64,000 nucleotides of DNA from Brevibacterium sp. CCUG 69071 (GCF_021023135.1 NZ_PGFV01000002.1:1-64000); one strand, 5' to 3'; positions 6,321 to 16,605 are shown, counted from the stretch's first letter. Notes: generated by a model from the sequence alone, not told the origin. Translations and numbers: made by a program.

Positions 6321-6360
6321 CGGATCAGAAGGTTGGGGGTTCGAATCCCTCGTGGCGCAC
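6321..6360 (+). other. attR: Prophage attachment site: 3' part of tRNA-Arg
   Basis: From the anticodon loop to the acceptor end, this 40-bp stretch is the 3' half of a tRNA gene: anticodon-stem 3' strand with TCAGA, variable region GGTTG, T-arm GGGGGTTCGAATCCC and acceptor strand. The pattern CGGATCAGAAGGTTG is typical of tRNA-Arg(ACG). No 5' half exists upstream: the bases before 6321 do not form D-arm or acceptor partners. This is the signature of integration into a tRNA 3' end, with the intact tRNA rebuilt at the other prophage end, outside the window to the left. The integrase gene ends the prophage on this side. Confidence 0.85.
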
Positions 6361-6367
6361 CGCAGAG

Positions 6368-6408
6368 AAGTCCCTCACCAGGCAGTACACCCCGGTGGGG
6401 GACTTTTT
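6368..6408 (+). terminator. Native terminator of the tRNA-Arg locus
   Basis: AAGTCCCTCACC at 6368-6379 pairs with GGTGGGGGACTT at 6394-6405 (one G-T wobble), followed by T residues. It starts eight bases after the tRNA remnant, so it is the chromosomal terminator now separated from its tRNA promoter by the prophage. Confidence 0.8.
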
Positions 6409-6443
6409 CACTGTCACGGACCCGGAATCGAGGAGTGAACGCG

Positions 6444-7319
6444 GTGTCCGAGGATCTGGATGATGTCGACGGACGTGCGGCGACGACCCGGTTGGCGAGC
6501 GCGGTTCCCGAGGGCTATGAGGTCCCGGCTGATGTCCACGAGATCGCGGGTCCCGATCCCGTACCGATCTGGCTCAACCAGGCGGGTGGGCTGACGGTGA
6601 AGTTCGAGTCGGAGCCTCCGCCCGGCGCGTCCGCGATATCGTTCCCCGGAATGGGGTCCGCCGCGCCTCGTGTCCGATTTCTCAAGCGCAATCCGCTGCC
6701 GAACTCTGAAGATCTGGAGCTCGAAGCCAGGAAGCTCGAGTGGCTGCACGGCCGCCATCCGGCGCCGAAAGTCGTCGAGCATTTCCGCCGACGCACCGAC
6801 GGCGGCGAGGTCGAATATCTCGTCACCGAGGCGTTGCCGGGAACCAACGCCGTCGACCCGAAGAATGCCGCCGAGGCGGGCCGGACGATCGTGGAGATCG
6901 CCGAGGGCCTGCGGGCGCTGCACAGCCTGCCCGTCGACGACTGCCCGTGGACGTGGTCGGTCGAGGAAAGACTCGGGCTCACCGTCGCCGAGGCGGGTGT
7001 GAGCGCCGGTCCGGCCTCGGAGGCGGCAGCGGGGCCCGAACGGGGACTCGGCCCGACACCCGAGATCGACCGCCTCGTCGTCTGTCACGGCGATCCGTGC
7101 GCCCCGAACACCCTCCTCGGCGCGGGCGGGAGGTTCCTTGGTCATGTCGACCTGCAGCGCCTCGGAGTTGCCGACAGGTGGGCAGACCTGGCCGTGGCCA
7201 CGATGTCCTTCGGCTGGAACTATGCGAACTACGACGAATCGCTGTTCTGGGAGACCTACGGCGTGGAGCCCGATACCGAGCGGATTCGGTACTACCGGGA
7301 GCTGTGGAACGCCGAGTAG
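6444..7319 (+). CDS. Aminoglycoside phosphotransferase-like kinase (APH family)
   Basis: A 291-residue kinase-fold protein. The catalytic loop 'HGDPCAPN' (residues 215-222) has the Asp and Asn of the HGDxxxxN motif, and the following 'GHVDLQRLGVADRWAD' matches the metal-binding segment of APH(3') enzymes. A possible ATP-contacting Lys lies in 'RFLKRNP' and the alpha-C Glu in 'LELEARKLEWLHGRH'. I chose GTG 6444 because GAGGAG at 6430-6435 precedes it at good distance; any longer frame would run into the tRNA terminator. It is the first chromosomal gene beyond the prophage. Whether it confers aminoglycoside resistance or phosphorylates another small molecule cannot be told from sequence. Confidence 0.8.
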   Translation: MSEDLDDVDGRAATTRLASAVPEGYEVPADVHEIAGPDPVPIWLNQAGGLTVKFESEPPPGASAISFPGMGSAAPRVRFLKRNPLPNSEDLELEARKLEWLHGRHPAPKVVEHFRRRTDGGEVEYLVTEALPGTNAVDPKNAAEAGRTIVEIAEGLRALHSLPVDDCPWTWSVEERLGLTVAEAGVSAGPASEAAAGPERGLGPTPEIDRLVVCHGDPCAPNTLLGAGGRFLGHVDLQRLGVADRWADLAVATMSFGWNYANYDESLFWETYGVEPDTERIRYYRELWNAE

Positions 7320-7366
7320 CCTCGGTGATCCTGTGTGGGACCCGCACCACCTGCCGTTGAGGAGCC

Positions 7367-8845
7367 TCAGCCCCATATGCCGAGGACGTACATCCACGCG
7401 CCGCCGACGAGGCTCCAGATGAGGATGTTGACGACCGAGGCGAAGAACCCGACTCGGAACCACTCGGGAGTCGTGACGTAGCCGGAGCCGTAGATCACGC
7501 CCGCGGGTCCCGAGGCATAGTGCGAGAGTCCGCCGATGAGGTTGCCGATGAAGCCCAGGGCCAGTGCCGCGAAGAGCGGGGGCGCGCCTGTGGCGATCGC
7601 CGCTCCGAGGAACACGGAGTACATCGCAACGATCTGCGCGGTGTTGGAGGCGAAGAGGTAGTGGACGTAGAAGTAGACGAGGCTGAGGACGGCGAAGGCT
7701 GCGATCCACGGCATCCCGCCGACCAGGCCGGCGACCTCGTCGCCGATCCATCCGATCACGCCGAGCGTGTTGAGGCGGGTCGCCATGCCCACCAGCACGG
7801 AGAAGAAGATGAACGTTGACCAGGCACCTCCATTGGCGGCCATGTCCTTCCAGGTCAGAACCTTGCTGACCAGCAGGATCGCAACGCCGACGAATGCCGC
7901 CGCAGTGGCATCGACGCCGATGCTGCTGCCGAGCACCCAGAGGATGAGCAGGAGGACGAAGGTCGCCAGCATGGTCCACTCGCCGCGACTCATGGGCCCG
8001 ATCTCTTTCAGTTCCTCCCGTGCATGGGCCGGGGCATCGGGGGTCTTCGTCAGACCCGGCCGGTAGATCTTCGACATGAACCACGGCATGACGATCAGGG
8101 CGATGAGCCCGGGCCCGATTGCGGCGAGGGCCCAGGTGCCCCAGGAGATGTCGACCCCGGCGTCGGCGGCGAAGCCCACGGCCAGGGGGTTGCCGGCCAT
8201 GGCGGTCACGAACATCGCCGAGGTGATGGTGTTGACCTGCACCCCGGTCAGCGAGAGATACGCGCCGAGTCTCTTCCTCGACTCGTCGCTGGACGGGTGC
8301 GAATCGTTGACCGTCGCCAGTGACTTGACGATGGGGTAGACGACGCCGCCGGCGCGTGCCGTGTTCGACGGTGTTGCGGGGGAGAGGACCAGATCGGTCA
8401 GCGCCATGCCGTAGGAGAGGCCGAGCGAGGACTTGCCCAGCAGCGAGACGAACAGCAGCGCGATGCGCCGACCCAGGCCGGTGAGCAGGAACCCGTCGGC
8501 GATGAAGAAGGCGGCCACGATCAGCCAGATGGTGGAGTTGCCGAAGCCCTGCAGCGCCTCGGTCTTGGTGTCCATGGTGCCGGTGATCATCGCTGCGGCC
8601 AGTCCGATCAGCGCGACCGAGGCCGTCGGCAGCGGCTGGAGGATCAGGCCGAGGATGGTCCCGGCGAAGATTCCGGCCATGTGCATCCCGCGCGGGTCGA
8701 CGCCTGCGGGCGCCGGGATGAAGTAGATGATCAGGGTGAGTGCGAGGATCGCCGCGATCTTCCCTGCCATCGACAGGCGGGCGTGGGTGCGGGCGTGGCT
8801 GGCGGCGGCCGCTTCCAAGGCTCTTGTGTTGGACTGACTGGGCAT
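7367..8845 (-). CDS. DASS-family anion:sodium symporter (CitT/YbhI type)
   Basis: A 492-residue inner-membrane transporter with about 12 hydrophobic segments. The segment 'LVLSPATPSNTARAGG' and the later 'ASNTAQIVA' are the two SNT-type motifs of the divalent anion:Na+ symporter family (SLC13-like), which bind sodium and the carboxylate. The nearest named branches are CitT, TtdT and YbhI, which move di- and tricarboxylates such as citrate, succinate or 2-oxoglutarate; the exact substrate is not visible. The start has AAGGAAG about six bases upstream. It stands alone, convergent with the kinase gene on its left. Confidence 0.85.
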   Translation of the reverse strand: MPSQSNTRALEAAAASHARTHARLSMAGKIAAILALTLIIYFIPAPAGVDPRGMHMAGIFAGTILGLILQPLPTASVALIGLAAAMITGTMDTKTEALQGFGNSTIWLIVAAFFIADGFLLTGLGRRIALLFVSLLGKSSLGLSYGMALTDLVLSPATPSNTARAGGVVYPIVKSLATVNDSHPSSDESRKRLGAYLSLTGVQVNTITSAMFVTAMAGNPLAVGFAADAGVDISWGTWALAAIGPGLIALIVMPWFMSKIYRPGLTKTPDAPAHAREELKEIGPMSRGEWTMLATFVLLLILWVLGSSIGVDATAAAFVGVAILLVSKVLTWKDMAANGGAWSTFIFFSVLVGMATRLNTLGVIGWIGDEVAGLVGGMPWIAAFAVLSLVYFYVHYLFASNTAQIVAMYSVFLGAAIATGAPPLFAALALGFIGNLIGGLSHYASGPAGVIYGSGYVTTPEWFRVGFFASVVNILIWSLVGGAWMYVLGIWG

Positions 8846-9158
8846 GGGGCTTCCTTGATTCTCATTCGGGACGCGCCTGATGCCTTCTGCGTTCGCGTTG
8901 TGCCGGCGGCTTTCGCTGTCGGCGGCGACAGCGATGGCGTTCGGCGGGATCGGGACCGGCGATCAGCCCGGTTCTGCGCGATCCGCTATCACAATAGATC
9001 TGTGTGAGGCAGTTGAGGATGCCCGTGGTCGGAGTGAAATCTCACGTAGCGCGAAGAGCAGTCGAGTGGTAGCAGACCGGCGCTCGCGCGGGATGCACCC
9101 GCACGGGACGGGTGCACTCGCACGGGACCTGCGGCCGCCTCGGCGCTACCATGGTGCC
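8846..9158. other. Intergenic region without visible gene
   Basis: About 310 bases between the divergent symporter and hydrolase genes. The frame of the hydrolase stays open through most of it, but no ribosome site supports an earlier start. I see no hairpin, repeat or clear operator; it presumably holds the two promoters. Confidence 0.5.
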
Positions 9159-9962
9159 GTGTCCTCACTCATCTGCGACGACGGCGTCCGCATCGATGTC
9201 ACCCGCACCGGCGACCCCGCGGGGAGGCCGGTCGTGCTGCTGGCCGGGTTCCGTGCTCCGGCGACCAGCTGGCTCTACCAGATCGGCCCACTCGCCGAGG
9301 CGGGGCTGAACGTCCATACGGTCGATCTGCGGGGACACGGTACGGCGGACAGACCGAGGTCCGGGCTGACTATGGAACGCCGCGGACGGGATGTGGCCGC
9401 TGTCCTCGAGCAGCTCGACCTCCGCGATGTCCTCGTCGTCGGCGGCTCCATGGGCGGGAACACGATCTGGTCCTATCTCTCCCAGTTCGATGCCAAGCGA
9501 CTCGCCGGCGTTGTCATCGTCGACCAGACTCCGAAGATGCTCAACACCGCCGATTGGGCGTACGGGTTCTACGGCTACGACGAGTCGAACATCGACACCT
9601 ACTTCGCCGAGACCATCCCCGAAACCGGTCACGGCACGCCGGTGTGGAAGCGGGGCCGACGGATTCTGCGGCTGCTCAAGGCGATGAAAGGCGTCGATCG
9701 CGAGATCAGCCGCGCGGAACTCGCCCTCCTCAACGATCATGCCAAGGCCGATTGGCGACCGGTCATCGCAGGCACCGATGTGCCGGTGCTCTTCGTCGCC
9801 GGCTCGGAGAGCGAGTACTGGCCGGCGGCACACGCAGCGGCTGCGGCCGCGCTCGCACCGATCGGCTCCTCGGTCATCCTCGCCAAGGACGGCCACGCCG
9901 CGAACATCGAACAGCCCGCTGCGTTCAATGCGGCGCTTCTCGAGTTCGAGCGGGAGCTCTGA
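9159..9962 (+). CDS. Alpha/beta hydrolase
   Basis: A 267-residue alpha/beta-hydrolase fold enzyme. The nucleophile elbow is 'VVGGSMGGN' (Ser in GGSMGG), the oxyanion strand is 'VVLLAGFRAPATSW', the 'DLRGHGTADRP' loop follows, and the catalytic His is in 'KDGHAANIEQP' near the C-terminus. Likely substrates are esters or related small molecules, but the family is too broad to choose. The GTG at 9159 was preferred because homologues start directly before the first strand (SSLICDDGVRIDVT); upstream residues are low-complexity Arg-rich and look non-coding. Confidence 0.82.
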   Translation: MSSLICDDGVRIDVTRTGDPAGRPVVLLAGFRAPATSWLYQIGPLAEAGLNVHTVDLRGHGTADRPRSGLTMERRGRDVAAVLEQLDLRDVLVVGGSMGGNTIWSYLSQFDAKRLAGVVIVDQTPKMLNTADWAYGFYGYDESNIDTYFAETIPETGHGTPVWKRGRRILRLLKAMKGVDREISRAELALLNDHAKADWRPVIAGTDVPVLFVAGSESEYWPAAHAAAAAALAPIGSSVILAKDGHAANIEQPAAFNAALLEFEREL

Positions 9963-10012
9963 GGCCGAGGTCTGCTTGGCAGCGGCCGGCGCGCGAAGCC
10001 GGGGCCACGCTG

Positions 10013-10753
10013 TCATCGCGCGGCCAGTACGGCCTGCCGCTGCGCCTCGGGCAGGTGTTTGATCGCTTCGCGGATCGTCACCCCTGAGGCCCGGTGTGCT
10101 CGGGGCAGCAGCCAATCGAAGACGAGCTCGGGTCGCTTCTTGGATGTATCGCGGAGCACCCAGCCGATGGCCTTGCGGATGAAGAACTCCTTCTCCTCGA
10201 GCATCGCCTCGGCGAACCTCGCGAAACGTTGGAAGTCCCCGTGACCGCCGCGCAGCGGGACGAGATGGGCGAGCAGTGCGGCGCGTCTGATCCAGAAATC
10301 CTCGTCGACGGCCCAGCGTTCGAGCACAGGTCCGAAGCCGGGACCGGTGTCGCTCAGCGGCCCGACGAGGTCGCAGGCGAGGGGATCGACGAGTGCCCAA
10401 GTTCGCGACTGGCGCAGCAGAGCTTCGATGAAATCGGCAACCCCGGCGCCGAGGCGGTCCCGCGACTGGATGAGCACCATCGTGGCCGCGATCCGCCGCT
10501 CGTGGACGGGGGCATTCGGCGGTTCGGACCAGAGCGTGGTCGCGAGCTCGACCACCACATCATGGCCAAGACCGGCCCCGCGCAGCGCTGCACGGACGAA
10601 GCTGCGCGTGTCCGGCACGCTCACCCCGTAGTGGACGAGCTCGCTCTTGAGGTAGGACTTCTCTCTCTGCGCGCGTTCGGCGCTGCCGCGTGCGCGCAGC
10701 TCGCGGTCGATCGCCTCGGCGAGGGTCCGAGGTTCGGTGCGGTCGCTCGTCAT
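10013..10753 (-). CDS. DNA alkylation repair protein, AlkD-like HEAT-repeat glycosylase
   Basis: A 246-residue, all-helical protein of the AlkD/AlkC family, whose members remove bulky or positively charged alkylated bases. Family features are the early 'YLKSELVHYGVSVPDTRSF' segment, the 'IEALLRQSRTWALVDPLA' helix pair with the conserved W-x-x-V-D, the 'DEDFWIRRAALL' repeat and 'EEKEFFIRKAIGWVLRD' with the RKAIGW-x-LR core. The start at 10753 (MTSDRTEP) is preferred over a GTG two codons earlier. It is convergent with the hydrolase and sits 200 bases from argG. Confidence 0.88.
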   Translation of the reverse strand: MTSDRTEPRTLAEAIDRELRARGSAERAQREKSYLKSELVHYGVSVPDTRSFVRAALRGAGLGHDVVVELATTLWSEPPNAPVHERRIAATMVLIQSRDRLGAGVADFIEALLRQSRTWALVDPLACDLVGPLSDTGPGFGPVLERWAVDEDFWIRRAALLAHLVPLRGGHGDFQRFARFAEAMLEEKEFFIRKAIGWVLRDTSKKRPELVFDWLLPRAHRASGVTIREAIKHLPEAQRQAVLAAR

Positions 10754-10900
10754 GAGCACGATGGTCCCACGTCTCCGCGGCGAAGAACGCGCTCCCTCGG
10801 CCTCGGGCCGGGATTGTTCGGCTGCCTCCGAGCAGATTCGACCCTGTTTCTGCTCGGGATCGTCCGAACAATCGCCTCATCCACGTCCCCGCAACGCAAT

Positions 10901-10932
10901 CGGCCCGCCCACCCTCTTGGGTGAGCGGGCCG
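10901..10932 (-). terminator. Terminator downstream of argG
   Basis: CGGCCCGCCCACCC at 10901-10914 pairs with 10919-10932 with one mismatch around a TCTT loop. It lies 29 bases beyond the argG stop on the argG strand. Confidence 0.75.
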
Positions 10933-10961
10933 AGAGGGTCCGGCAAGAGCCGGAACGAGAC

Positions 10962-12398
<1,437 letters not shown>

Positions 12399-12435
12399 TC
12401 ATTCCTCACCGGCTGTCGAATTGTTATGCATATGT

Positions 12436-12449
12436 ATGTATTTTTATGT
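12436..12449. promoter_or_regulatory. Candidate arginine repressor (ArgR) site upstream of argG
   Basis: In GC-rich surroundings, the AT-rich stretch from 12424 to 12452 contains ATGTATTTTTATGT, which read on the argG strand is ACATAAAAATACAT. This resembles an ARG box (an imperfect palindrome with an AT-rich centre), and its place 50-65 bases before the argG start fits a repressor operator. The match is imperfect. Confidence 0.35.
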
Positions 12450-12485
12450 GCACAAGGTGGCCCCGCCGATTGCTATCGTGGAGTC

Positions 12486-12998
12486 GTGACGACACCTTCC
12501 GCACCTGAGCTCACCCTCCGTCCCGAAGCTGCCGGCGACATCGGCGCGATCCGTGCGCTGACGACCGCCGCGTTCGACCAGCCCGCCGAGGCTGAGATCG
12601 TCGACGCCCTCCGCGAATCCGGCAATGGGATCGAAGGCTTGTCGATCGTCGGAATCCGTGACGGTGAGATCATCGCTCACGCTATGCTCTCCCGCTGCTT
12701 CGTCGGCGATGCCCCCGGCGTCTGCCTCGCACCGTGCTCGGTGAGTCCCGACCGCCAGCGCGGTGGCACAGGCAGCCTCGTCATCGAAGCACTCCTCGCC
12801 GAGGCGGCCAGACGTGGCGAGGACTTCGCCGTCGTCCTCGGGCACCCCGAGTACTACCCGCGCTTCGGCTTCACCCCGGCGTCCGGCTACGGCGTCACGC
12901 TCCACGTCGACGTTCCTGACGAGGCTCTCATGGCGATGCCGCTGGCTGGCGACGTGCCTGACGGGTCCCTGGCCTTCGCCCCCGAATTCGGTGTCTGA
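12486..12998 (+). CDS. GNAT-family N-acetyltransferase (YhbS-like)
   Basis: A 170-residue acetyltransferase. The acetyl-CoA pyrophosphate loop is 'VSPDRQRGGTGSLVIEALL' (an R/Q-x-x-G-x-G variant), and 'VLGHPEYYPRFGFTPAS' is the hallmark of the YhbS/putative acetyltransferase branch. The GTG at 12486 places the first strand (ELTLRPEAAGDI) at residue 8 as usual; the frame continues upstream through the argG promoter, where it is unlikely to be coding. The substrate is not predictable. Confidence 0.8.
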   Translation: MTTPSAPELTLRPEAAGDIGAIRALTTAAFDQPAEAEIVDALRESGNGIEGLSIVGIRDGEIIAHAMLSRCFVGDAPGVCLAPCSVSPDRQRGGTGSLVIEALLAEAARRGEDFAVVLGHPEYYPRFGFTPASGYGVTLHVDVPDEALMAMPLAGDVPDGSLAFAPEFGV

Positions 12999-13021
12999 GG
13001 CTCACGTCCGGGCACTGCGCC

Positions 13022-14590
13022 CTACCGCACCGCCCGGTGGCTGCGGATCGCCTCGGCGACGGCGATGGCGTCTCCTTCCGGGGCCGCCGACTTCCGATCC
13101 GGCCGTGCCGTGAAGAGGTAGACGAACCCGACGGCGAGGACGACGACGAGACCGATGAGGACGATCCAGTCGGTGAAGAACACCCTCGAGTCACCGGGCA
13201 GGGCGAGCAGGACCATGGCGAAGATCCCGTAGGCCAGCGCCGCGATGTTGACGACGATGCCCCAGCCGCGCAGGGACCACGGCCCGGCAGGCTTCCACCC
13301 CTTGATCCGTTGGCGCAGCGCTCCGGCGACGACCATCTGGAAGGCGAGGTAGATGCCGAGGATGGCGAACGAGGTGACCGCGACGAGGATCCCGTCGTTG
13401 AACCAGATGAGCACGCAGATCAGCGCCGGCGCGGTGCAGGCGACGATGAGGGCGTTGCGCGGAACCTTCGTGTCCTCGGTGACCTTCGACAGCCACCGGT
13501 GCCCGGGCATCATGCCGTCCCGGGCGAAGCTGAAGATCAGCCTCGACGCGGCGGCTTGGAGGCTGAGCACGCACGAGATGAAAGCGAGGATCGCGACGAG
13601 GAGGAAGATCTTCGCCCCGACCGCGCCGAGGCTGCCTTCTAGGATCGCGGGGATCGGATCGGCGACTTCACCGGCGACGATCTCCTCGAGATTCGGCGCG
13701 GCGAGGACGTAGCCGCCGAAGGAGAAGAGTGCGGAGACAGCACCGACGAGGATGGTCATGAGCATCGCCTTGGGAATGCCGCGGGCTGGATTCGAAACCT
13801 CCTCGGCGACGTCGCCGCAGGCTTCGAAGCCGTAGAAGAGGAAGAGTCCGGCCACCGCGGCACCCATGAATACGGGCAGATAACTGCCGTCCCCGGCCGT
13901 GCCCATCGAGTCGAAGAAGATTGCGAAGCTGTGCTTGCGTTCGAAGATGAGCAGGAACAGGCCGAGGCCGATGACGCCGATGAGCTCGGCGAACAGGCCG
14001 ATGCGAGCGATGCGGGCGAGCCATTTCGTGCCGGAGAAGTTGATCGCCAGGGCCAGGACGAGCAGCGCCAGGGACAGGACGAGCGTGGTGTTCCGGGTGA
14101 GTTCGAGCCCGAGGAGGCTGGTGAGGAACCCGGAGCCGAACTCCGCCACCGAGGTGATGGTGACGATGAGCGCGCAGATGTAGACCCAGGCCGCCATCCA
14201 CGCGTAGCGCTTGCTCCAGAGCCGGCGAGCCCAGGGATAGATGCCGCCGGCGATGGGGAACTGCGAGACGACCTCGCCGAAGACGAGGGCGACGAGCGCC
14301 TGACCGCAGGCGACGATGACGATCCACCAGATCGAGGGCGGGCCACCGGTCGACAGGGCCACGGCGAGCAGCGAATACACGCCGACGAGCGGGGACAGGT
14401 AGGTGAAGCCGAGCGCGAAGTTCGCCCAGGGGCTCATCGACCGTTCGAAGGAGTCGGAATAGCCGAGCACCGCGAGGTGGTCTCCGTCGGAGAGATGACC
14501 GCCGGGGCTGTTGCCGGTGACTGGGCTGCCGGGGCCGGGGTCTTCGGGTCGGCCTTCGGGGGAGTGGGGCAGCGGGGACTGTTCGGTCAT
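13022..14590 (-). CDS. APC-superfamily amino acid permease
   Basis: A 522-residue membrane transporter with 12 hydrophobic segments. The opening 'FERSMSPWANFALGFTYLSPLVGVY' and 'GGPPSIWWIVIVACGQ' resemble the amino acid/choline transporter branch of the APC superfamily, and 'FYGFEACGDVAEEVSNPARGIP' is the conserved TM6/loop signature. ATG 14590 (MTEQSPLP) has AAGGAA upstream. A 60-residue soluble, Pro/Gly-rich N-terminus precedes the first membrane segment. The substrate is probably an amino acid or polyamine. Confidence 0.87.
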   Translation of the reverse strand: MTEQSPLPHSPEGRPEDPGPGSPVTGNSPGGHLSDGDHLAVLGYSDSFERSMSPWANFALGFTYLSPLVGVYSLLAVALSTGGPPSIWWIVIVACGQALVALVFGEVVSQFPIAGGIYPWARRLWSKRYAWMAAWVYICALIVTITSVAEFGSGFLTSLLGLELTRNTTLVLSLALLVLALAINFSGTKWLARIARIGLFAELIGVIGLGLFLLIFERKHSFAIFFDSMGTAGDGSYLPVFMGAAVAGLFLFYGFEACGDVAEEVSNPARGIPKAMLMTILVGAVSALFSFGGYVLAAPNLEEIVAGEVADPIPAILEGSLGAVGAKIFLLVAILAFISCVLSLQAAASRLIFSFARDGMMPGHRWLSKVTEDTKVPRNALIVACTAPALICVLIWFNDGILVAVTSFAILGIYLAFQMVVAGALRQRIKGWKPAGPWSLRGWGIVVNIAALAYGIFAMVLLALPGDSRVFFTDWIVLIGLVVVLAVGFVYLFTARPDRKSAAPEGDAIAVAEAIRSHRAVR

Positions 14591-14853
14591 GTCGGGTTCC
14601 TTCATTCGAATCGTCGTTGATTCTTCTCTGAGCACATCGTAAGCCCGGAGAACGCCGGGATCGGGGAACTCGCCGACCCGATCGTCGGAGTCCGGTCGGC
14701 GCCTCCGTCGGTCGGCGGAATCCGCTCCCTGGACGCCGGCGCAGAGATGTGAATGGTCCGCGCGGACGAGGGCGAAATCATCCCTGCGGCGGAGGTGCGC
14801 CGACCACAGGCGTCATAGCGTGGACTCATCAGCACGAATCGCGAGGAGGAATC

Positions 14854-16026
14854 GTGAGTACGAAAGCAGAAACCACCACCACCCCCGCCGAGGTGGGGGC
14901 TGAGCGCAACACTGAGATGCCGGTGAATTCGCCCGCCGAGGTGGCGCAGGCAGATACGTCGCAAGTCGATGCGAAGCGGCGACCCCTGGCGGTCGTGCCC
15001 TCGCGTGTGCCCTGGCTGCCCGTCGGCGTCTTCGTCGCGGTGGCCGTCGGGCTCGCGTGGCTCGTCTGTCTGCCGCTGTGGCTCTCGGGTGAGGGCCTGA
15101 GCAATCTGGCTCTCGTGCAGATCAGCGGCGGGGCCATGATGATCACTCCACTGGTGGCGACCATCGTCGCGCTCGTCATCCAGCGTGTGCGCGCCAAACG
15201 CGCCCACCGCACCGACACTGCTGGTGCCGACGCTGCCGCCGGGCGATCGCTGCCGAGCGTACCCCGCTATCTGGGCCTCTGGCCGCTGCGCCCCTTTGCT
15301 CGGGTCATCGGTGTGACGCTCGGTGCGGTGCTCGGCATCTATGTGATCGTCGTGGCAGGCTATTTTCTCAGCGCGGCCTTCGGGTGGGTGCAGCTCGACC
15401 TGACCGGCCTGTCCGGCTTCAAGGCGCAGTTGGCCACCATTCCGGGCCTGGACACACTCCCGCTGATCGCCTCCCTGCTCATCTATCTGGCCCTCATCGT
15501 CATCCAGACCGTGGTCACCGCGTTCCTCGCCTTCGGTGAGGAGATCGGTTGGAGGGGCTGGCTGCTGACCAGCTTGCGCCCCCTGGGCACTTGGCCGGCA
15601 CTGCTCATCGTCGGAGTCATCTGGGGCCTGTGGCACGCACCGCTGATTCTGCTCGGCTACAACTTCTCCCGTCCTGACATCACCGGGCTGGCGTTCATGA
15701 TCGGCGGCTGCATGATGCTCGGCATCCTCTTCGGCTGGCTGCGCCTGCGCACCGGCTCGGTGTGGCCCGCAGTCTTCGCCCACGCGGGACTCAACGCCTC
15801 GTCCGGTCTGCTGCTCGCCCTGTTCTTCGACGCAGCTGCTCCGATGCCCGATATGGCGCTGGTCGCCACCCTCGGAGTGGCCGGCTGGATCGTCTCGGCC
15901 ATCGTCATCGGTCTGCTCCTCGCGACCGGCCAGTTCCGCCGACAGCCGGATCTCGGCATCAAGGTCAAGCCCGCTCGACTCAACCCGTCTGAGCCTGAGC
16001 CGGTGCCTGAGCGTGCCGACGCCTGA
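14854..16026 (+). CDS. CPBP-family intramembrane metalloprotease
   Basis: A 390-residue membrane protein with an Ala/Thr-rich cytoplasmic head of about 55 residues and roughly eight membrane segments. The catalytic signatures of the CAAX protease/bacteriocin-processing (CPBP, Abi) family are all present: 'FGEEIGWRGWL' (Glu229, Glu230 and Arg), 'WGLWHAPL' and 'VFAHAGLNAS'. GTG 14854 was chosen because an AGGAGG site lies immediately upstream. Members cleave or modify membrane substrates, for example in bacteriocin immunity; the target here is unknown. Confidence 0.85.
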   Translation: MSTKAETTTTPAEVGAERNTEMPVNSPAEVAQADTSQVDAKRRPLAVVPSRVPWLPVGVFVAVAVGLAWLVCLPLWLSGEGLSNLALVQISGGAMMITPLVATIVALVIQRVRAKRAHRTDTAGADAAAGRSLPSVPRYLGLWPLRPFARVIGVTLGAVLGIYVIVVAGYFLSAAFGWVQLDLTGLSGFKAQLATIPGLDTLPLIASLLIYLALIVIQTVVTAFLAFGEEIGWRGWLLTSLRPLGTWPALLIVGVIWGLWHAPLILLGYNFSRPDITGLAFMIGGCMMLGILFGWLRLRTGSVWPAVFAHAGLNASSGLLLALFFDAAAPMPDMALVATLGVAGWIVSAIVIGLLLATGQFRRQPDLGIKVKPARLNPSEPEPVPERADA

Positions 16027-16054
16027 GGAGGAAGCGCCAGTCAGTCGACTGACA

Positions 16055-16091
16055 GATGCCGGGGCCGCCTTTGAGGCTCGGCCCCGGCATC
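16055..16091 (+). terminator. GC-rich hairpin after the CPBP gene
   Basis: GATGCCGGGGCC at 16055-16066 pairs perfectly with 16080-16091, a 12-bp stem with a 13-nt loop. No T run follows. Confidence 0.6.
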
Positions 16092-16128
16092 CGTTAGGCT
16101 CAGAATCCACCTTCAGAAGGAGAACTTC

Positions 16129-16605
16129 ATGGCATTCGGACCATCGCTGCTGCAGACGGCAGGACGCATCCTCACCGCTCCCATCTTCATCACCGGAGGG
16201 TACTCCGCGCTGAAGGACCCGGCCGGCAAGGCACAGATGGCCGAGTCGACGCTCGACACCATGCGCGACTACGTTCCCGGACTGCCCGATGACAACGAAC
16301 TCCTCGTGCGCATCAACGGCGGCGTCCAGGTCCTCGCCGGCACCACCCTGCTGCTCGGGATCAAACCGCGTCTCTCGGCCCTCGCGCTCGCCGGATCCCT
16401 CATCCCGACCACCGTGGCCGGACACTCCTTCTGGGAGATGGAGGGCGGAGACGCCAAGGCCCACCAGACCCAGTTCTCGAAGAACCTCGCGGCCCTCGGC
16501 GGTCTGCTGCTGGTCGCCGGTGCTGCTCCGAGCAAGAGGGTCATCCAGAAGGCCGCCGACAAGGCTGCCAAGAAAGCCGAGAAGAAGGCCCTCAAGCAGA
16601 CTTGA
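16129..16605 (+). CDS. DoxX-family membrane protein
   Basis: A 158-residue protein with four hydrophobic segments, starting behind AGAAGGAG. The opening 'RILTAPIFITGGYSALKDP' and the 'NGGVQVLAGTTLLLGIKPRLSALAL' core are typical of DoxX. It ends in a Lys/Ala-rich tail (KAADKAAKKAEKKALKQ). In mycobacteria a DoxX protein works with superoxide dismutase and a thiosulfate sulfurtransferase in redox protection; neither partner is next to this gene, so its role here is open. Confidence 0.85.
   Translation: MAFGPSLLQTAGRILTAPIFITGGYSALKDPAGKAQMAESTLDTMRDYVPGLPDDNELLVRINGGVQVLAGTTLLLGIKPRLSALALAGSLIPTTVAGHSFWEMEGGDAKAHQTQFSKNLAALGGLLLVAGAAPSKRVIQKAADKAAKKAEKKALKQT

Noticed and set aside
6301..6360. 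A complete tRNA gene at the prophage border
   Set aside because: Only the 3' half forms tRNA structure; bases before 6321 do not supply a D-arm, anticodon 5' strand or acceptor 5' strand.
6414..8084. A 556-codon minus-strand frame across the APH-like gene and symporter
   Set aside because: It covers two recognised genes in other frames and has no recognisable domain.
13022..13642. Plus-strand Asp/Glu-rich frame opposite the amino acid permease
   Set aside because: Shadow of the permease gene; acidic low-complexity product typical of antisense frames here.
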